Source: CAWUFC02 sp963921335
GTDB lineage: Bacteria > Pseudomonadota > Gammaproteobacteria > Pseudomonadales > Halieaceae
Reading direction: 5' to 3'
Assembly: GCA_963921335.3 (NCBI GenBank)
Contig: CAWUFC020000001.1
Location: forward strand, 186,001 to 250,000
Length of the DNA: 64,000 bases
The position numbers and the translations under genes are program-made. The notes beneath the pieces were generated by a model. The model was not told the DNA's origin. It saw only the letters and a program-made list of their open reading frames with translations, and searched no databases. This document shows, in pieces, positions 27,660 to 35,793 of the stretch; within the stretch, counting starts at the first letter, position 1, and the number at the start of each line of letters is the position of its first letter.

Positions 27660-28960
27660 GAGCCCTGCTGATCCTGTTGCTGCTTGTTTCCTGCCAGGTT
27701 GCCGCCTCTACGCCTAAGACTCTGGTTGAGCGCGGCGAGTTGCGAATTAAAGCCTGGCTCAATGCAGAACAACAATTCGTTGTAGGCCAACAGGTCGATC
27801 TGACTATCGAAGTCGCTACTCGCACCTGGTTTACCGGAGGCACCCGAATAAAAATACCAGAGGTGAACAACCTGGTGGTGTTACAACGGGACGCCTTTGC
27901 CGCCAACCTCAACCTGCGGGAGCAGGGCCAGACCTGGGTGGCGCAGCGCTGGTCACTGCAACTATACCCACAGCAGGCAGGCATATACCTGTTGCCGTCC
28001 ATCGCACTCACCGTTAGCGTCAATGACGGCAGCGGCAGCAGCGTCAAGGGCGAGCTTGAAACTGATGAACTGGGCTTTGAGGCAGTGATCCCCGAGGCCA
28101 TGAGCAACGCTGAACAGTGGTTGGCCGCCCCCGTGTTCGAAGTCAGTGAAGAGCTGGATCGCCCGCTCGAGGGACTCAATGCTGGTGATGCCATACGCAG
28201 GAACATCACCTTCCGGGCGGAAAAACTCACAGCGATGATGCTGCCTTCGGTCGAAGCCGCGGCACCAGATGGCCTCGCGGCCTATCAGGAGCTACCGAAG
28301 CTGACTGATAAGAGTAATCGGGGGAAAGCGTCTGCCGAACGCCGCGAGGAAATAGTTTACGTGGTGGAGCGAGAGGGCCAGTACCTGCTACCTGAGCTGT
28401 CATTTCACTGGTGGAACACCGCAAGCCAGCAGGCAGAGCTGATCGTATTGCCCGTGCTGAAGATCGACGCAGGCCATCCGACCAGCGCACCCGGTCAAAC
28501 CAATCTCAGCGATAAGCAGCAGACCTTTGATGTTGGCACTGCGTCAAGGCTCTACCTGCCGTTGGCAGCCATCGCACTGTGCATTCTAATGCTGCTCTGG
28601 TTTAAGACGCGCAGCAATAGCCCTGACGGCATTCTGCGGCGCGCCAACCGCTCACTGCTTAAGGGGAACTATGCAGTCGCCGGGCAACTGCTTTACGCGT
28701 GGTTGGCACGGCGGGAATTTGATCGGGACGGGCTCAGACTTCGCGATCAGCTCTCAGGTGAGGGCAATGACAGCGCACTGGATGCAACGATGAACCGCAT
28801 TTACGGTGAATCCGACGGACAGTCACTGACGGGCTTGCCGCTGCGCAAAAAAGAGCCGGCGCAAACCCGCACACGGCTGTCGGCGTTTTCTCGACCCAAC
28901 GCCCTGGAACTCAACCCCGGAAATAGTTCTGGGGCACGAAAGGCATCGGCGCCACGGTGA
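27656..28960 (+). CDS. batD: BatD-like (BatD/oxygen tolerance) protein
   Basis: The 434-residue protein has a signal peptide (RALLILLLLVSCQVAAS), beta-rich domains typical of BatD (AEQQFVVGQQVDLTIEV, GLNAGDAIRRNITF), one membrane segment near residues 302-318 (LYLPLAAIALCILMLLW) and a cytoplasmic tail. The start codon is TTG, overlapping the batB TGA as TTGA. The 3' end overlaps the convergent gcvT gene by 50 bases. It closes the moxR-bat operon. Confidence 0.85.
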   Translation: MRALLILLLLVSCQVAASTPKTLVERGELRIKAWLNAEQQFVVGQQVDLTIEVATRTWFTGGTRIKIPEVNNLVVLQRDAFAANLNLREQGQTWVAQRWSLQLYPQQAGIYLLPSIALTVSVNDGSGSSVKGELETDELGFEAVIPEAMSNAEQWLAAPVFEVSEELDRPLEGLNAGDAIRRNITFRAEKLTAMMLPSVEAAAPDGLAAYQELPKLTDKSNRGKASAERREEIVYVVEREGQYLLPELSFHWWNTASQQAELIVLPVLKIDAGHPTSAPGQTNLSDKQQTFDVGTASRLYLPLAAIALCILMLLWFKTRSNSPDGILRRANRSLLKGNYAVAGQLLYAWLARREFDRDGLRLRDQLSGEGNDSALDATMNRIYGESDGQSLTGLPLRKKEPAQTRTRLSAFSRPNALELNPGNSSGARKASAPR

Positions 28961-30014
28961 CCGGCAACATCTTGCCGCGCACATCCACCTGCAGCTCGAC
29001 ACCCTGTTTGGCGAGTTCGGTGCTCACGTAAGCCATGGCAATCGGCCGCTCCAGCGTCGCGGAGTAAGCGCCTGATGTGACCAGTCCAACTTCCTGGCTT
29101 GAGTCATCCAGTACACGCTGTCCTTCTCTGACCGGCCTTTTGCCCTGAACCAGGAGGCCGACGCGCCGACGAGTGGCACCCTCCTGACGCTGCTTGAAAA
29201 TGCTCTCTGCGCCGGGGAAACCACCGGCGCGCGCTCCGTCCACTCGCCGGGCTGCACCAATACTCCACATCAGCACCGCTTCTACCGGCGTGGTGTGCTC
29301 GTCCAATTCGTGACCATACAAGCACAGGCCCGCTTCGAGGCGCAAAGAATCGCGCGCACCCAGGCCAACCGGGCTGACCAGCTCACTGGCGAGCAATTTG
29401 CGGGCCACCGCTTCTGCTTGCGCAGCCGGTACCGATAACTCAAAACCGTCTTCTCCGGTGTAACCCGAGCAAGTCACGTAGATCGCTTCACCTTCAAGCT
29501 CCGCTGCCATGCCCTGCATAAACTGGAGCCCTGCCAATGCGGGGATCAATTCACTCAACACCGCGCGTGCGGCTGGCCCCTGCAGCGCCATCAACGCCTG
29601 GTTTTCCTGGACGGTCACTTGAGGGCCTTGCAACGCCGCTTTGATGTAGGCGATATCGGCGTCTTTGCAGGCCGCATTCACCACTAAGAAAAACTTCTCT
29701 TCGCCAAGCCTGGTGACGATTAAATCATCCCTGACACCACCGGCGTCGTTAGTAAGCAGGCTATAAACGGAATGGTTCTCTGGCAGTGCTTCCAAATCCG
29801 CAGGTAGCAGGGCTTCCAGTCCCGCAGTTGTTCCATGACCTTCCACGATGACCTGGCCCATGTGCGACACATCGAACAAACCCGCGGCGCTGCGGGTATG
29901 GAGGTGCTCTTGAATAATGCCGCCAGCATACTGGACGGGCATGTCGTATCCGGCAAAAGGCACCATTTTGGCACCGAGTTCCAAGTGCAGCTGGTGTAGT
30001 GGCGTGGTCAGCAT
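28911..30014 (-). CDS. gcvT: Aminomethyltransferase, glycine cleavage T protein
   Basis: GcvT takes the aminomethyl group from the lipoyl H protein and gives it to tetrahydrofolate, releasing ammonia. The 367-residue protein matches the family along its length: VPFAGYDMPVQYAGGIIQEH, GLFDVSHMGQ, CSGYTGEDGFELSVPA and GLGARDSLRLEAGLCLYGHE. GGGAG lies 8 bases before ATG 30014. gcvH and gcvP are not in the window, so the system is split. It converges on batD with a 50-base overlap and is divergent from the shikimate kinase gene. Confidence 0.93.
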   Translation of the reverse strand: MLTTPLHQLHLELGAKMVPFAGYDMPVQYAGGIIQEHLHTRSAAGLFDVSHMGQVIVEGHGTTAGLEALLPADLEALPENHSVYSLLTNDAGGVRDDLIVTRLGEEKFFLVVNAACKDADIAYIKAALQGPQVTVQENQALMALQGPAARAVLSELIPALAGLQFMQGMAAELEGEAIYVTCSGYTGEDGFELSVPAAQAEAVARKLLASELVSPVGLGARDSLRLEAGLCLYGHELDEHTTPVEAVLMWSIGAARRVDGARAGGFPGAESIFKQRQEGATRRRVGLLVQGKRPVREGQRVLDDSSQEVGLVTSGAYSATLERPIAMAYVSTELAKQGVELQVDVRGKMLPVTVAPMPFVPQNYFRG

Positions 30015-30089
30015 TTTTGATCTCCCGAAAGTGAGGCGGCCACTCTAGCTCGGCCCCGAGTACGGGGCAAGCCAATGCTACAATGGGCC

Positions 30090-30590
30090 ATGCATTCAAC
30101 AATCAGCCTCATTGGTATGCCCGGTGCCGGTAAGTCCACAGTCGGAGTGGTGCTGGCGAAACAACTTGGCCTGAATTTCGTCGATAGCGACCTTCTGATA
30201 CAAGTCAAGCACGGTCGCACGCTGCAGGACATTCTCGACACAACGGACTACCTGCATCTGCGCAGTCTCGAAGAAGAGGTGCTGCTGGAGATGTCGCTAC
30301 ATCAAACTCTGGTGGCAACTGGAGGCAGCGCTGTCTACAGTGATGCGGGCATGAAACGTCTGGCGGCGGCGGGCCCGATTGTGTTTATCGATGTCAGCCT
30401 GACCGAGATTCAAAATCGCATCACCAACGAATCCCAGCGAGGTATCGCGCGACCACCGGGCATGGATCTGGAAGCACTATATGCTGAGCGTCGCCCGCTC
30501 TATCAGCGCTGGGCCAGCGTGACCGTGCCCGCGGCCGCACAGACCTCGGTGGAGCACAGTGCCAGCTACATCGCAGACCAACTCGCCTGA
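30090..30590 (+). CDS. Shikimate kinase family protein
   Basis: The 166-residue protein has the P-loop SLIGMPGAGKSTVGVVLAK at its start, FVDSDLLIQ (shikimate-binding aspartate region), TLVATGGSAVYSD (GG motif) and ERRPLYQRW near the end, as in AroK/AroL. It would phosphorylate shikimate in chorismate synthesis. It stands alone, not beside aroB, so a second specialised kinase is possible. ATG 30090 gives the usual short start; ATG 30075 adds five residues. Its end overlaps the convergent cyclase frame by 114 bases. Confidence 0.8.
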   Translation: MHSTISLIGMPGAGKSTVGVVLAKQLGLNFVDSDLLIQVKHGRTLQDILDTTDYLHLRSLEEEVLLEMSLHQTLVATGGSAVYSDAGMKRLAAAGPIVFIDVSLTEIQNRITNESQRGIARPPGMDLEALYAERRPLYQRWASVTVPAAAQTSVEHSASYIADQLA

Positions 30591-31826
30591 TTCACGCGTT
30601 TTTAGCTCCAACACAGTTTGGGCACCATAGCCTTTGAGCGTCAGTTCACCCAATTCCTGCATCGGCCAGTATTGCTGTATTTCATTACGTGCAGCCAGCG
30701 ATAGCAGCAACTGGCCCGGCCGTGCCTGCCCCTGGATGCGGCTGGCAACATTGACTGTGTCACCCCAGATATCAAAAGCGTAGCGGCTGCGACCAATAAC
30801 GCCCGCCAATAGCGGGCCGCTGTGCAGACCCACTCGCAGCGGCAAAGCCTCGCCATATCTGTCGCCGACCTCAGCAGCGAGTTGCCCCAGGGATGCCGCA
30901 AAAGCCAGGCAGCGATCGGCATGATCGGGCACCGCTGATACCGAACCTGAAGCCGCCAGATAGGCATCGCCGATGGTTTTTATTTTTTCCAGCTCGAGGC
31001 GCCGGGCCTGCTCATCAAAGGCACTGAACAGCTAATTCAACAGGGCCAGTAAGCGACGTGATGAATGACGCCTGCCCAGGTCAGAGAAATTCACCAGATC
31101 AGCGAAGACAACACTGGCCTGATCCGCCTGCCGATAGGGCAAGTGATGGGGTTGCCGCTCCAGTTGCCGCGCCACACTGTATGGCAGTGTGTTGTAAAGC
31201 AGGTCTCGGCTGCGGCTTTGTTCACGAAGAAGCTTGAGCTGCTGAAGATACAGGTAACGATTGGCCCGGTTAAGCCTGGACAGCGCCAGTGCAGCGAGCA
31301 AATTGGCCGGCACCAGGTAGCTGTGGGCGACCCATCCTCCAATTTTGCCCAGCTGTGTGCCTACACTGATCCAAAACATGAGAGTGCACAGCACGCCACA
31401 CATCAGGGCCAGCCGGAATCGCGCCGGTGAAAACGCATAGATCCCGATCACGAGCAGCAGTATCGCCCCCTGCGGGTTAGCAGGGGAGGCGCGCAATCGC
31501 AGCAGGTCCACGTAACAGAAGCACACCATCAGCAAAGCCAGGCTGTGTAATGCATCGCGATGCGTATAACGTGTGAGACGCGGACTCAGCCAAATCGCCA
31601 GGCCACCGGCAAGCAGGATCAGCACCCGGTGTTGAAACAAGGCCAGGCCGCGATTCTGCAAAAACACGTCGACCGCACCGTAGGCACAGAAAAACAGCAG
31701 CGCCAACAACCAGATCAGCCGAATCTGGGCGGTCTCTTGCTGCGCACGGCCCTCACGATAATCGCGCTCCAGCGCGTTATCGCAGAATTCACCACTGAGC
31801 CTGGAGATCGCTTCCTGGTTTGTCAT
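30477..31826 (-). pseudogene. Class III adenylate cyclase with N-terminal membrane domain, interrupted by TAG
   Basis: The frame from ATG 31826 encodes about six membrane helices (for example IWLLALLFFCAYGAVDVF) and the start of a class III cyclase domain, SVVFADLVNFSDLGRR. It then meets TAG at 31034-31032. The same frame continues with LFSAFDEQARRLELEKIKT, IGDAYLA and FDIWGDTVNVASRIQGQ. The metal aspartate in FADLVNF, the lysine in EKIKTIGDAY and the aspartate in FDIWGD are those of adenylate, not guanylate, cyclases. The stop sits in the middle of the catalytic domain, so the truncated product cannot be active. The C-terminal tail runs antisense into the shikimate kinase gene. Confidence 0.75.
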
Positions 31827-31865
31827 ATTCCAGCTTCCCTGCTGACGACTCGATCAGGCTAGCAC

Positions 31866-31930
31866 GGTGACAGATCGAAAAGACGGACGTCAGAAACATG
31901 TCAAAACATGTCAGTGACATGGCCTGACAT
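31866..31930. promoter_or_regulatory. Symmetric cluster of TGTCA/TGACA half-sites (candidate operator)
   Basis: Upstream of the cyclase start, TGTCA occurs at 31899 and 31909 and TGACA at 31915 and 31925, with a further TGACA at 31868. The central part CATGTCAGTGACATG (31907-31921) is a perfect 15-base palindrome. The outer half-sites are spaced 10 bases from the inner ones on both sides. Ten-base spacing puts all sites on one helix face, as expected for cooperative binding of a dimeric regulator. The regulator is unknown. It could control the cyclase gene, the structured element downstream, or both. Confidence 0.5.
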
Positions 31931-31997
31931 CATGGAAACAGTCTACAACCCAGCAAAACCGGGGCATCAAGCTTGGCAAGCTTCTTGCTCTATTCAA

Positions 31998-32106
31998 GGT
32001 AGGAGTGAATCCTGCAGTGACAGCGCTGGCGGGGAAGCCCAGGTATGCAGGGACGCATGCGGCTGTCATCCAGGGACGGAACCTGCAGATTCACTCCGGT
32101 TTTACC
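31998..32106 (+). ncRNA. Candidate structured RNA with CsrA/RsmA-type hexaloops
   Basis: GGAGTGAAT-C-CTGCAG (32002-32017) pairs with CTGCAGATTCACTCC (32083-32097): 15 base pairs and one bulged C. Inside, TGACAGC (32018-32024) pairs with GCTGTCA (32062-32068). Three short hairpins fill the rest: GGC-GGGGAA-GCC (32028-32039), ATGC-AGGGAC-GCAT (32045-32058) and TCC-AGGGAC-GGA (32069-32080). Two loops are AGGGAC closed by C-G, which fits the C-ANGGAN-G hexaloop bound by CsrA/RsmA. The size resembles RsmY/RsmZ-type regulatory RNAs. No strong promoter or U-rich terminator is obvious. A dispersed palindromic repeat is the main alternative. Confidence 0.42.
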
Positions 32107-32223
32107 TCCCGGCTTTCGACAAAAATTTTTTATCGATAGGCCAATTAATTTTTGATTTACAGCCCCCTGTCTCTGGGAGATATTCGCCTCAGTGGAGGTG
32201 AGTGAAATTCACGGAGAGCTGTG

Positions 32224-32442
32224 ATGGGACAACGCCCCCAAGAACCTGAGCTTAACGACGGCATCGAAGATTTGTTTGAGCCGGCCATCGGCGACGCCAT
32301 GGAAGAGGCACTGGACGACGCGCCTGCTACGAGCAGCAAGAGTCGCCTGGCCGCCCTGCGTCGACGCGCTGAAGCCCGGCTGGAAGACAAGCGCATGCGG
32401 GACGAGCTCAGCTTCATCGATCTGGACTGGGAAGAAGCTTAA
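32224..32442 (+). CDS. Small acidic protein, PA3496-like
   Basis: The 72-residue product is acidic at its start (EPELNDGIEDLFEPAIGDAM) and ends in a highly charged helix, RLAALRRRAEARLEDKRMRDE followed by LSFIDLDWEEA. The layout resembles the small proteins annotated as PA3496 family in pseudomonads, but this is a tentative match. There is no signal peptide or membrane segment. ATG 32224 is preceded by CGGAGAG; a GTG at 32221 is also in frame. The gene follows the structured element by about 115 bases, so that element could be its leader. Confidence 0.6.
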   Translation: MGQRPQEPELNDGIEDLFEPAIGDAMEEALDDAPATSSKSRLAALRRRAEARLEDKRMRDELSFIDLDWEEA

Positions 32443-32459
32443 GACTCCAGGATCAGGTT

Positions 32460-32491
32460 AAGACCTCGGGTATCCTGGCCCGGAGGGTCTT
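32460..32491. terminator. Hairpin between convergent genes (candidate bidirectional terminator)
   Basis: AAGACCTCGGG pairs with CCCGGAGGGTCTT across a short loop, with two single-base bulges. It lies between the stop of the small acidic gene (32442) and the restored stop of the LysR gene (32497). There is no strong T-run on either side, so it may work only partly or with Rho. Confidence 0.4.
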
Positions 32492-32496
32492 GCCGC

Positions 32497-33338
32497 CTAA
32501 ATTTCCAGGCCTTCAAAACTGTCGAGCACTGACTCTATCAATTCGGCCTTGTCAGAATTCATGCGGTAAGCAGCATGTATACGACGCTTGAAAGAAGGTG
32601 CCTCTGCGACCCGGTAAAACGCTTACGTGTGGATTTCACCAATGTTGGCGGCAGATAGGCCGCCCCGCCGTTTTCAATAATAAATTCGCGCGCCGACTGG
32701 CCGATGTTGGTGCGTAACACCGGTGTCACCCGCTCACCAAACCGCTTGGCGTGAAAACGGGCAAAAGCACTGCCCCAGTCGGCGTACACATAGTCCTGGC
32801 TGATGGCATCCGCCAGGGTCTGGCGGCTACGCCGGCTGTACAAATGAAGTTTCAGCTCCCCCAGTGCGCGCAAACGAAACTCGGGCAAGCTGGGCGGGTC
32901 GTAGGTGATGGCGATATCTAAGGTGCGATCCATCAACATTTTGATCGCACTCTCGGGCACGTGTCCCTCGGTTCGAATAGCTACGTCAGGCATCTCCTGA
33001 TGCAAGCGCTGCAGGCGCTCCTGCAGCGCCATGCTCCACATACCCGAACGCACACCAATGTAGATCTGGCTGCTTTGCTGAGTATCCAGGGCAACATCCT
33101 GCTGCGCCCGCGCCCAGGCCAGCAGCACGGTCTCGGCGTGCGCTACCAGCCGTTCGCCGTCACCGGTGAGCTGGATATTGTTGCGACTGCGGGCAAACAG
33201 GGTCACGCCAAGCAACTGTTCCAACTGTCGAATGCGGGCACTGACCGCTGCCTGGGTGACATAGAGATTGTCTGCCGCCTTGCCAAAATGGCGAGTGCGG
33301 CGAACCTCCAGGAACGTTTTAAGCAGCTCGATGTCCAG
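32497..33338 (-). pseudogene. HdfR-like LysR family regulator with CTG start and a one-base frameshift
   Basis: The frame from CTG 33338 reads DIELLKTFLEVRRTRHFGKA and DNLYVTQAAVSARIRQLE, close to the E. coli HdfR N-terminus. No ATG, GTG or TTG occurs in frame between the upstream stop and this point, while AGGAGG lies 7 bases before the CTG. At the other end the frame breaks at a run of four T on the coding strand (32619-32616). Shifting by one base restores VAEAPSFKRRIHAAYRMNSD and a stop at 32497. With the repair the protein is 280 residues, as expected for HdfR. Unrepaired, it ends in an unrelated tail at 32559. Confidence 0.72.
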
Positions 33339-33390
33339 GGCGACACCTCCTGCTGGCGACTTTGACCCAAATGGGCAGGCAGGGCAAGAC

Positions 33391-33406
33391 TGTGAACGTG
33401 ATCACA
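33391..33406. promoter_or_regulatory. Consensus CRP/Vfr-type binding site 1
   Basis: TGTGAACGTGATCACA is an exact TGTGA-N6-TCACA palindrome, the core consensus of CRP and Vfr sites. It lies about 60 bases upstream of the CTG start of the LysR gene. It pairs with a second perfect site 42 bases away (centre to centre), four turns of DNA. Confidence 0.6.
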
Positions 33407-33432
33407 GTTGCCCAAACGAGCACAGCGCTTTT

Positions 33433-33448
33433 TGTGACATGTCTCACA
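33433..33448. promoter_or_regulatory. Consensus CRP/Vfr-type binding site 2
   Basis: TGTGACATGTCTCACA is a second exact TGTGA-N6-TCACA palindrome. A possible -10 element TGTAAT lies at 33500-33505 on the plus strand, which would put this site near -71.5 relative to a start around 33512, a usual activating position for CRP. The downstream gene is the small membrane protein at 33526. Confidence 0.6.
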
Positions 33449-33525
33449 AACGCTTTTTTGGGTGCTGGAGGAATCGCGCGCGCGAGCCGAAAATTGGGGT
33501 GTAATGACGTTTTCGAGGTCCTGTC

Positions 33526-33858
33526 ATGAAAAATATGATCATCAGCATTCCCGCATCCATTATCGTTGGCCTTCTGGTCGGCAAGCTGGTGCTGAGCTGC
33601 CTGCATATGCCGGTAACCGCAGCGTATATGGCCACAGCTGTGATTTTCAGCTGCCTGCTGCTGATTCGTCGCCCGACCTTCGAACTGGTTTTTATCGGCA
33701 TTGTCGCCCTGCTCGCAGAGGCAAACCTGCGTGGCATAGGCAGCTTTCGAGTCGCTGAAGACCTGCTGCTGGCCATTATCCTCACCGTGATCTTGCTGCC
33801 AACGGCCCTGAATGTGATGGGCATGGACAATCCTTTCGGTCGCTCTGCCAGCATGTGA
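33526..33858 (+). CDS. Small integral membrane protein of unknown function
   Basis: The 110-residue protein has three to four hydrophobic segments (SIPASIIVGLLVGKLVLSCL, YMATAVIFSCLLLI, LVFIGIVALLAEANL, LLLAIILTVILLPTALNVMG). GAGG lies 8 bases before the ATG. I do not recognise a family. It sits alone between two CRP-type sites upstream and a radical SAM gene downstream, so its expression may follow cAMP level. Confidence 0.7.
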   Translation: MKNMIISIPASIIVGLLVGKLVLSCLHMPVTAAYMATAVIFSCLLLIRRPTFELVFIGIVALLAEANLRGIGSFRVAEDLLLAIILTVILLPTALNVMGMDNPFGRSASM

Positions 33859-33909
33859 ATCCTGCCGTCTTTTGGCTATAGTGGGGTAAACCATAACGAG
33901 GTGTGATCC

Positions 33910-35790
33910 TTGCAGCGACCAGTCTGGCTTTTCAGCATGGACTCGGATCAGTTCAACGCCCCACCCACAACCACAGCCGCACTGACTGCCTATTTCCGCC
34001 ACAACGGACGCAGCTCTGCAGCCACGGATATTGAACTGGTTCATTTTCGCAATAGCGAAGATATAGAGACCTGGCTCGCCCAGTGGCACGAACAGGAACG
34101 GCAGACTGCCCTCTACGCTCTGCATGAAGGGATTCGCCCGGTTATCGGGTTCAGCTTTTACACCTGGAATGCCGCCGAGTTTTTAGAACTGCTGGCTGAG
34201 CTTAAACAGAGCCTGCCCGACCTGCTGGCTATCGCTGGTGGACCCCATGTTCAGCAAGCAGAAGACTACCTTGGCACTGACCCCATCGACCTGGTTATTC
34301 TGGGGGAAGGTGAAATCACCTTTTGTGAGCTGCTCGACGCCAGTGGCCCGGAGCAATGGCCCGACATTCCCGGACTGGCATTTCTCGATGAGGCTGGCGA
34401 ACTTCAGCGCAGCCCCGAGCGCGAACGAGCCAGGGATCTGGACCAGTTTCCTTCACCGCTGGAAGTTCTGGAACTGACCGATGCCAATGGCGAACCCCTG
34501 TATGAATCGATCTCCTACGAAACCAGCCGTGGCTGCCCCTTCCGCTGCGCTTTTTGCGAATGGGGCACAGGGGCTATCGGCGGCAAAATGTACCAGTGGT
34601 CCATGGAACGCATTCGCGCGGACTGGGAGACTATCGCAGCGGCGGGCATCAAGGATCTGTGGCTAGCAGATTCGAACTTTGGCGCCCTCAAGCAGGATAT
34701 GGAAAAGGCCGAGATCATTGTCGACCTGAAGCAGCGCACCGGCCTGCCTGTGTCGTTCGCTACATCCTGGTCCAAGAAGCACAGTCGACAGGTGCAGTCG
34801 ATCGCCCTGCTGCTGCACCAGCACAAACTGCTGCCCCACTATCAGCTGGCATTACAGACCCTGACGCCCGAAGCGCTGAAGTTGAGCAACCGCCAGAACA
34901 TGAGCTCAAACCAATATGAACCCATTGCCCGGCATATGTCTGCCGAGGGCGTACCCATTGCCGCAGAACTGATCTGGGGGCTACCCGGGGACAACTTGCC
35001 CAGCTTTGAAGAAAACCTGGACACCCTGCTGGCCACCTTCCCCAATATCAACATCTTTGGTTACACCCTGTTACCGGGCACTGAGTTTTACCGGCGCCGG
35101 GAAGAGTACCGCATCGAAACCATACCCGTGGCCGGCTACGGCAAGGCCAAGGGTGAGTATGTCGTGGGCTGTCATACTTTTGATCGCAAGCAGGGTGAAG
35201 AGGGCTACTTCCTGATCTCTGCGCACATTCTGCTGGTACATGGGCACATCATGCCAACGACGGTACGCTGGCTGGCACTGCAGGGTGTTGCACCGGTCTC
35301 TCCCCTGCTGCGACTGATACTGCGCGCGCTGCTAGAACATTTCGCTGCCGCTTCGCTGGACTGCGAAGATCGCATGGCCGTTTACGAGCAGCGCGACGAT
35401 CTCTACTTGCGCTGTCTGAAAGAGCCCAACAAACTCTATGAGCTGCTGCAAGACATCACTGAACAGTGGCTGATTCAACACGATGTCGAGCCCGGGCTGC
35501 GCGAACAGGCAAGACGGGTTCTGGCATTGGATGCCGAGCTGTCACCCCGCTGGGGTGAGGAATGCCGGCGCCAACTCAGCTTCAATTTTTCAGCCAGCCA
35601 GGTTCACAAGGCACTGGCAGCCATGGAATTGCCGGCAGCGGAACTGTTTGACGGCAATCAGGAGTCTCTCACCATTCTTACACCGGGCGGTGTCGGCGAG
35701 CTCTTGCTGGTTGCAGATGGCGGCAGCTGGATGAAGGGCGAGATTCTTGCAGAGGAGCTGGGCCAGCCTGTATTGCTGGCAAGCGCCTAG
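33910..35790 (+). CDS. B12-binding-domain radical SAM protein
   Basis: The 626-residue protein has an N-terminal cobalamin-binding-like domain (IAGGPHVQQAEDYLG and LVILGEGEITFCELL, about residues 70-140). A radical SAM domain follows with the cluster motif C209-x3-C213-x2-C216 in TSRGCPFRCAFCEWG. Later strands include LWLADSNFG and AELIWGLPGDNLPSFEENLD. Members of this class often perform methyl transfer or other radical chemistry on unreactive carbon. The start is TTG with GAGG 9 bases upstream; no ATG fits. No precursor peptide or partner enzyme is adjacent, so the substrate is unknown. Confidence 0.85.
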   Translation: MQRPVWLFSMDSDQFNAPPTTTAALTAYFRHNGRSSAATDIELVHFRNSEDIETWLAQWHEQERQTALYALHEGIRPVIGFSFYTWNAAEFLELLAELKQSLPDLLAIAGGPHVQQAEDYLGTDPIDLVILGEGEITFCELLDASGPEQWPDIPGLAFLDEAGELQRSPERERARDLDQFPSPLEVLELTDANGEPLYESISYETSRGCPFRCAFCEWGTGAIGGKMYQWSMERIRADWETIAAAGIKDLWLADSNFGALKQDMEKAEIIVDLKQRTGLPVSFATSWSKKHSRQVQSIALLLHQHKLLPHYQLALQTLTPEALKLSNRQNMSSNQYEPIARHMSAEGVPIAAELIWGLPGDNLPSFEENLDTLLATFPNINIFGYTLLPGTEFYRRREEYRIETIPVAGYGKAKGEYVVGCHTFDRKQGEEGYFLISAHILLVHGHIMPTTVRWLALQGVAPVSPLLRLILRALLEHFAAASLDCEDRMAVYEQRDDLYLRCLKEPNKLYELLQDITEQWLIQHDVEPGLREQARRVLALDAELSPRWGEECRRQLSFNFSASQVHKALAAMELPAAELFDGNQESLTILTPGGVGELLLVADGGSWMKGEILAEELGQPVLLASA

Positions 35791-35793
35791 CTT

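Larger units (their letters stand above)
31827..32223. other. 397-base gene-free region
   Basis: This is the longest stretch without a gene in the window. From left to right it holds the TGTCA half-site cluster (31866-31930), the branched palindromic element (31998-32106), an AT-rich inverted repeat TCGACAAAAA/TTTTTTATCGA at 32116-32136, and the ribosome binding region of the small acidic gene. GTGAAATTCAC just before that gene is a further short inverted repeat. No open frame of note exists here. Confidence 0.7.

Noticed and set aside
32116..32136. AT-rich inverted repeat TCGAC-A5/T6-ATCGA as a terminator
   Set aside because: It has no loop and no GC-rich stem, so it does not look like a Rho-independent terminator.
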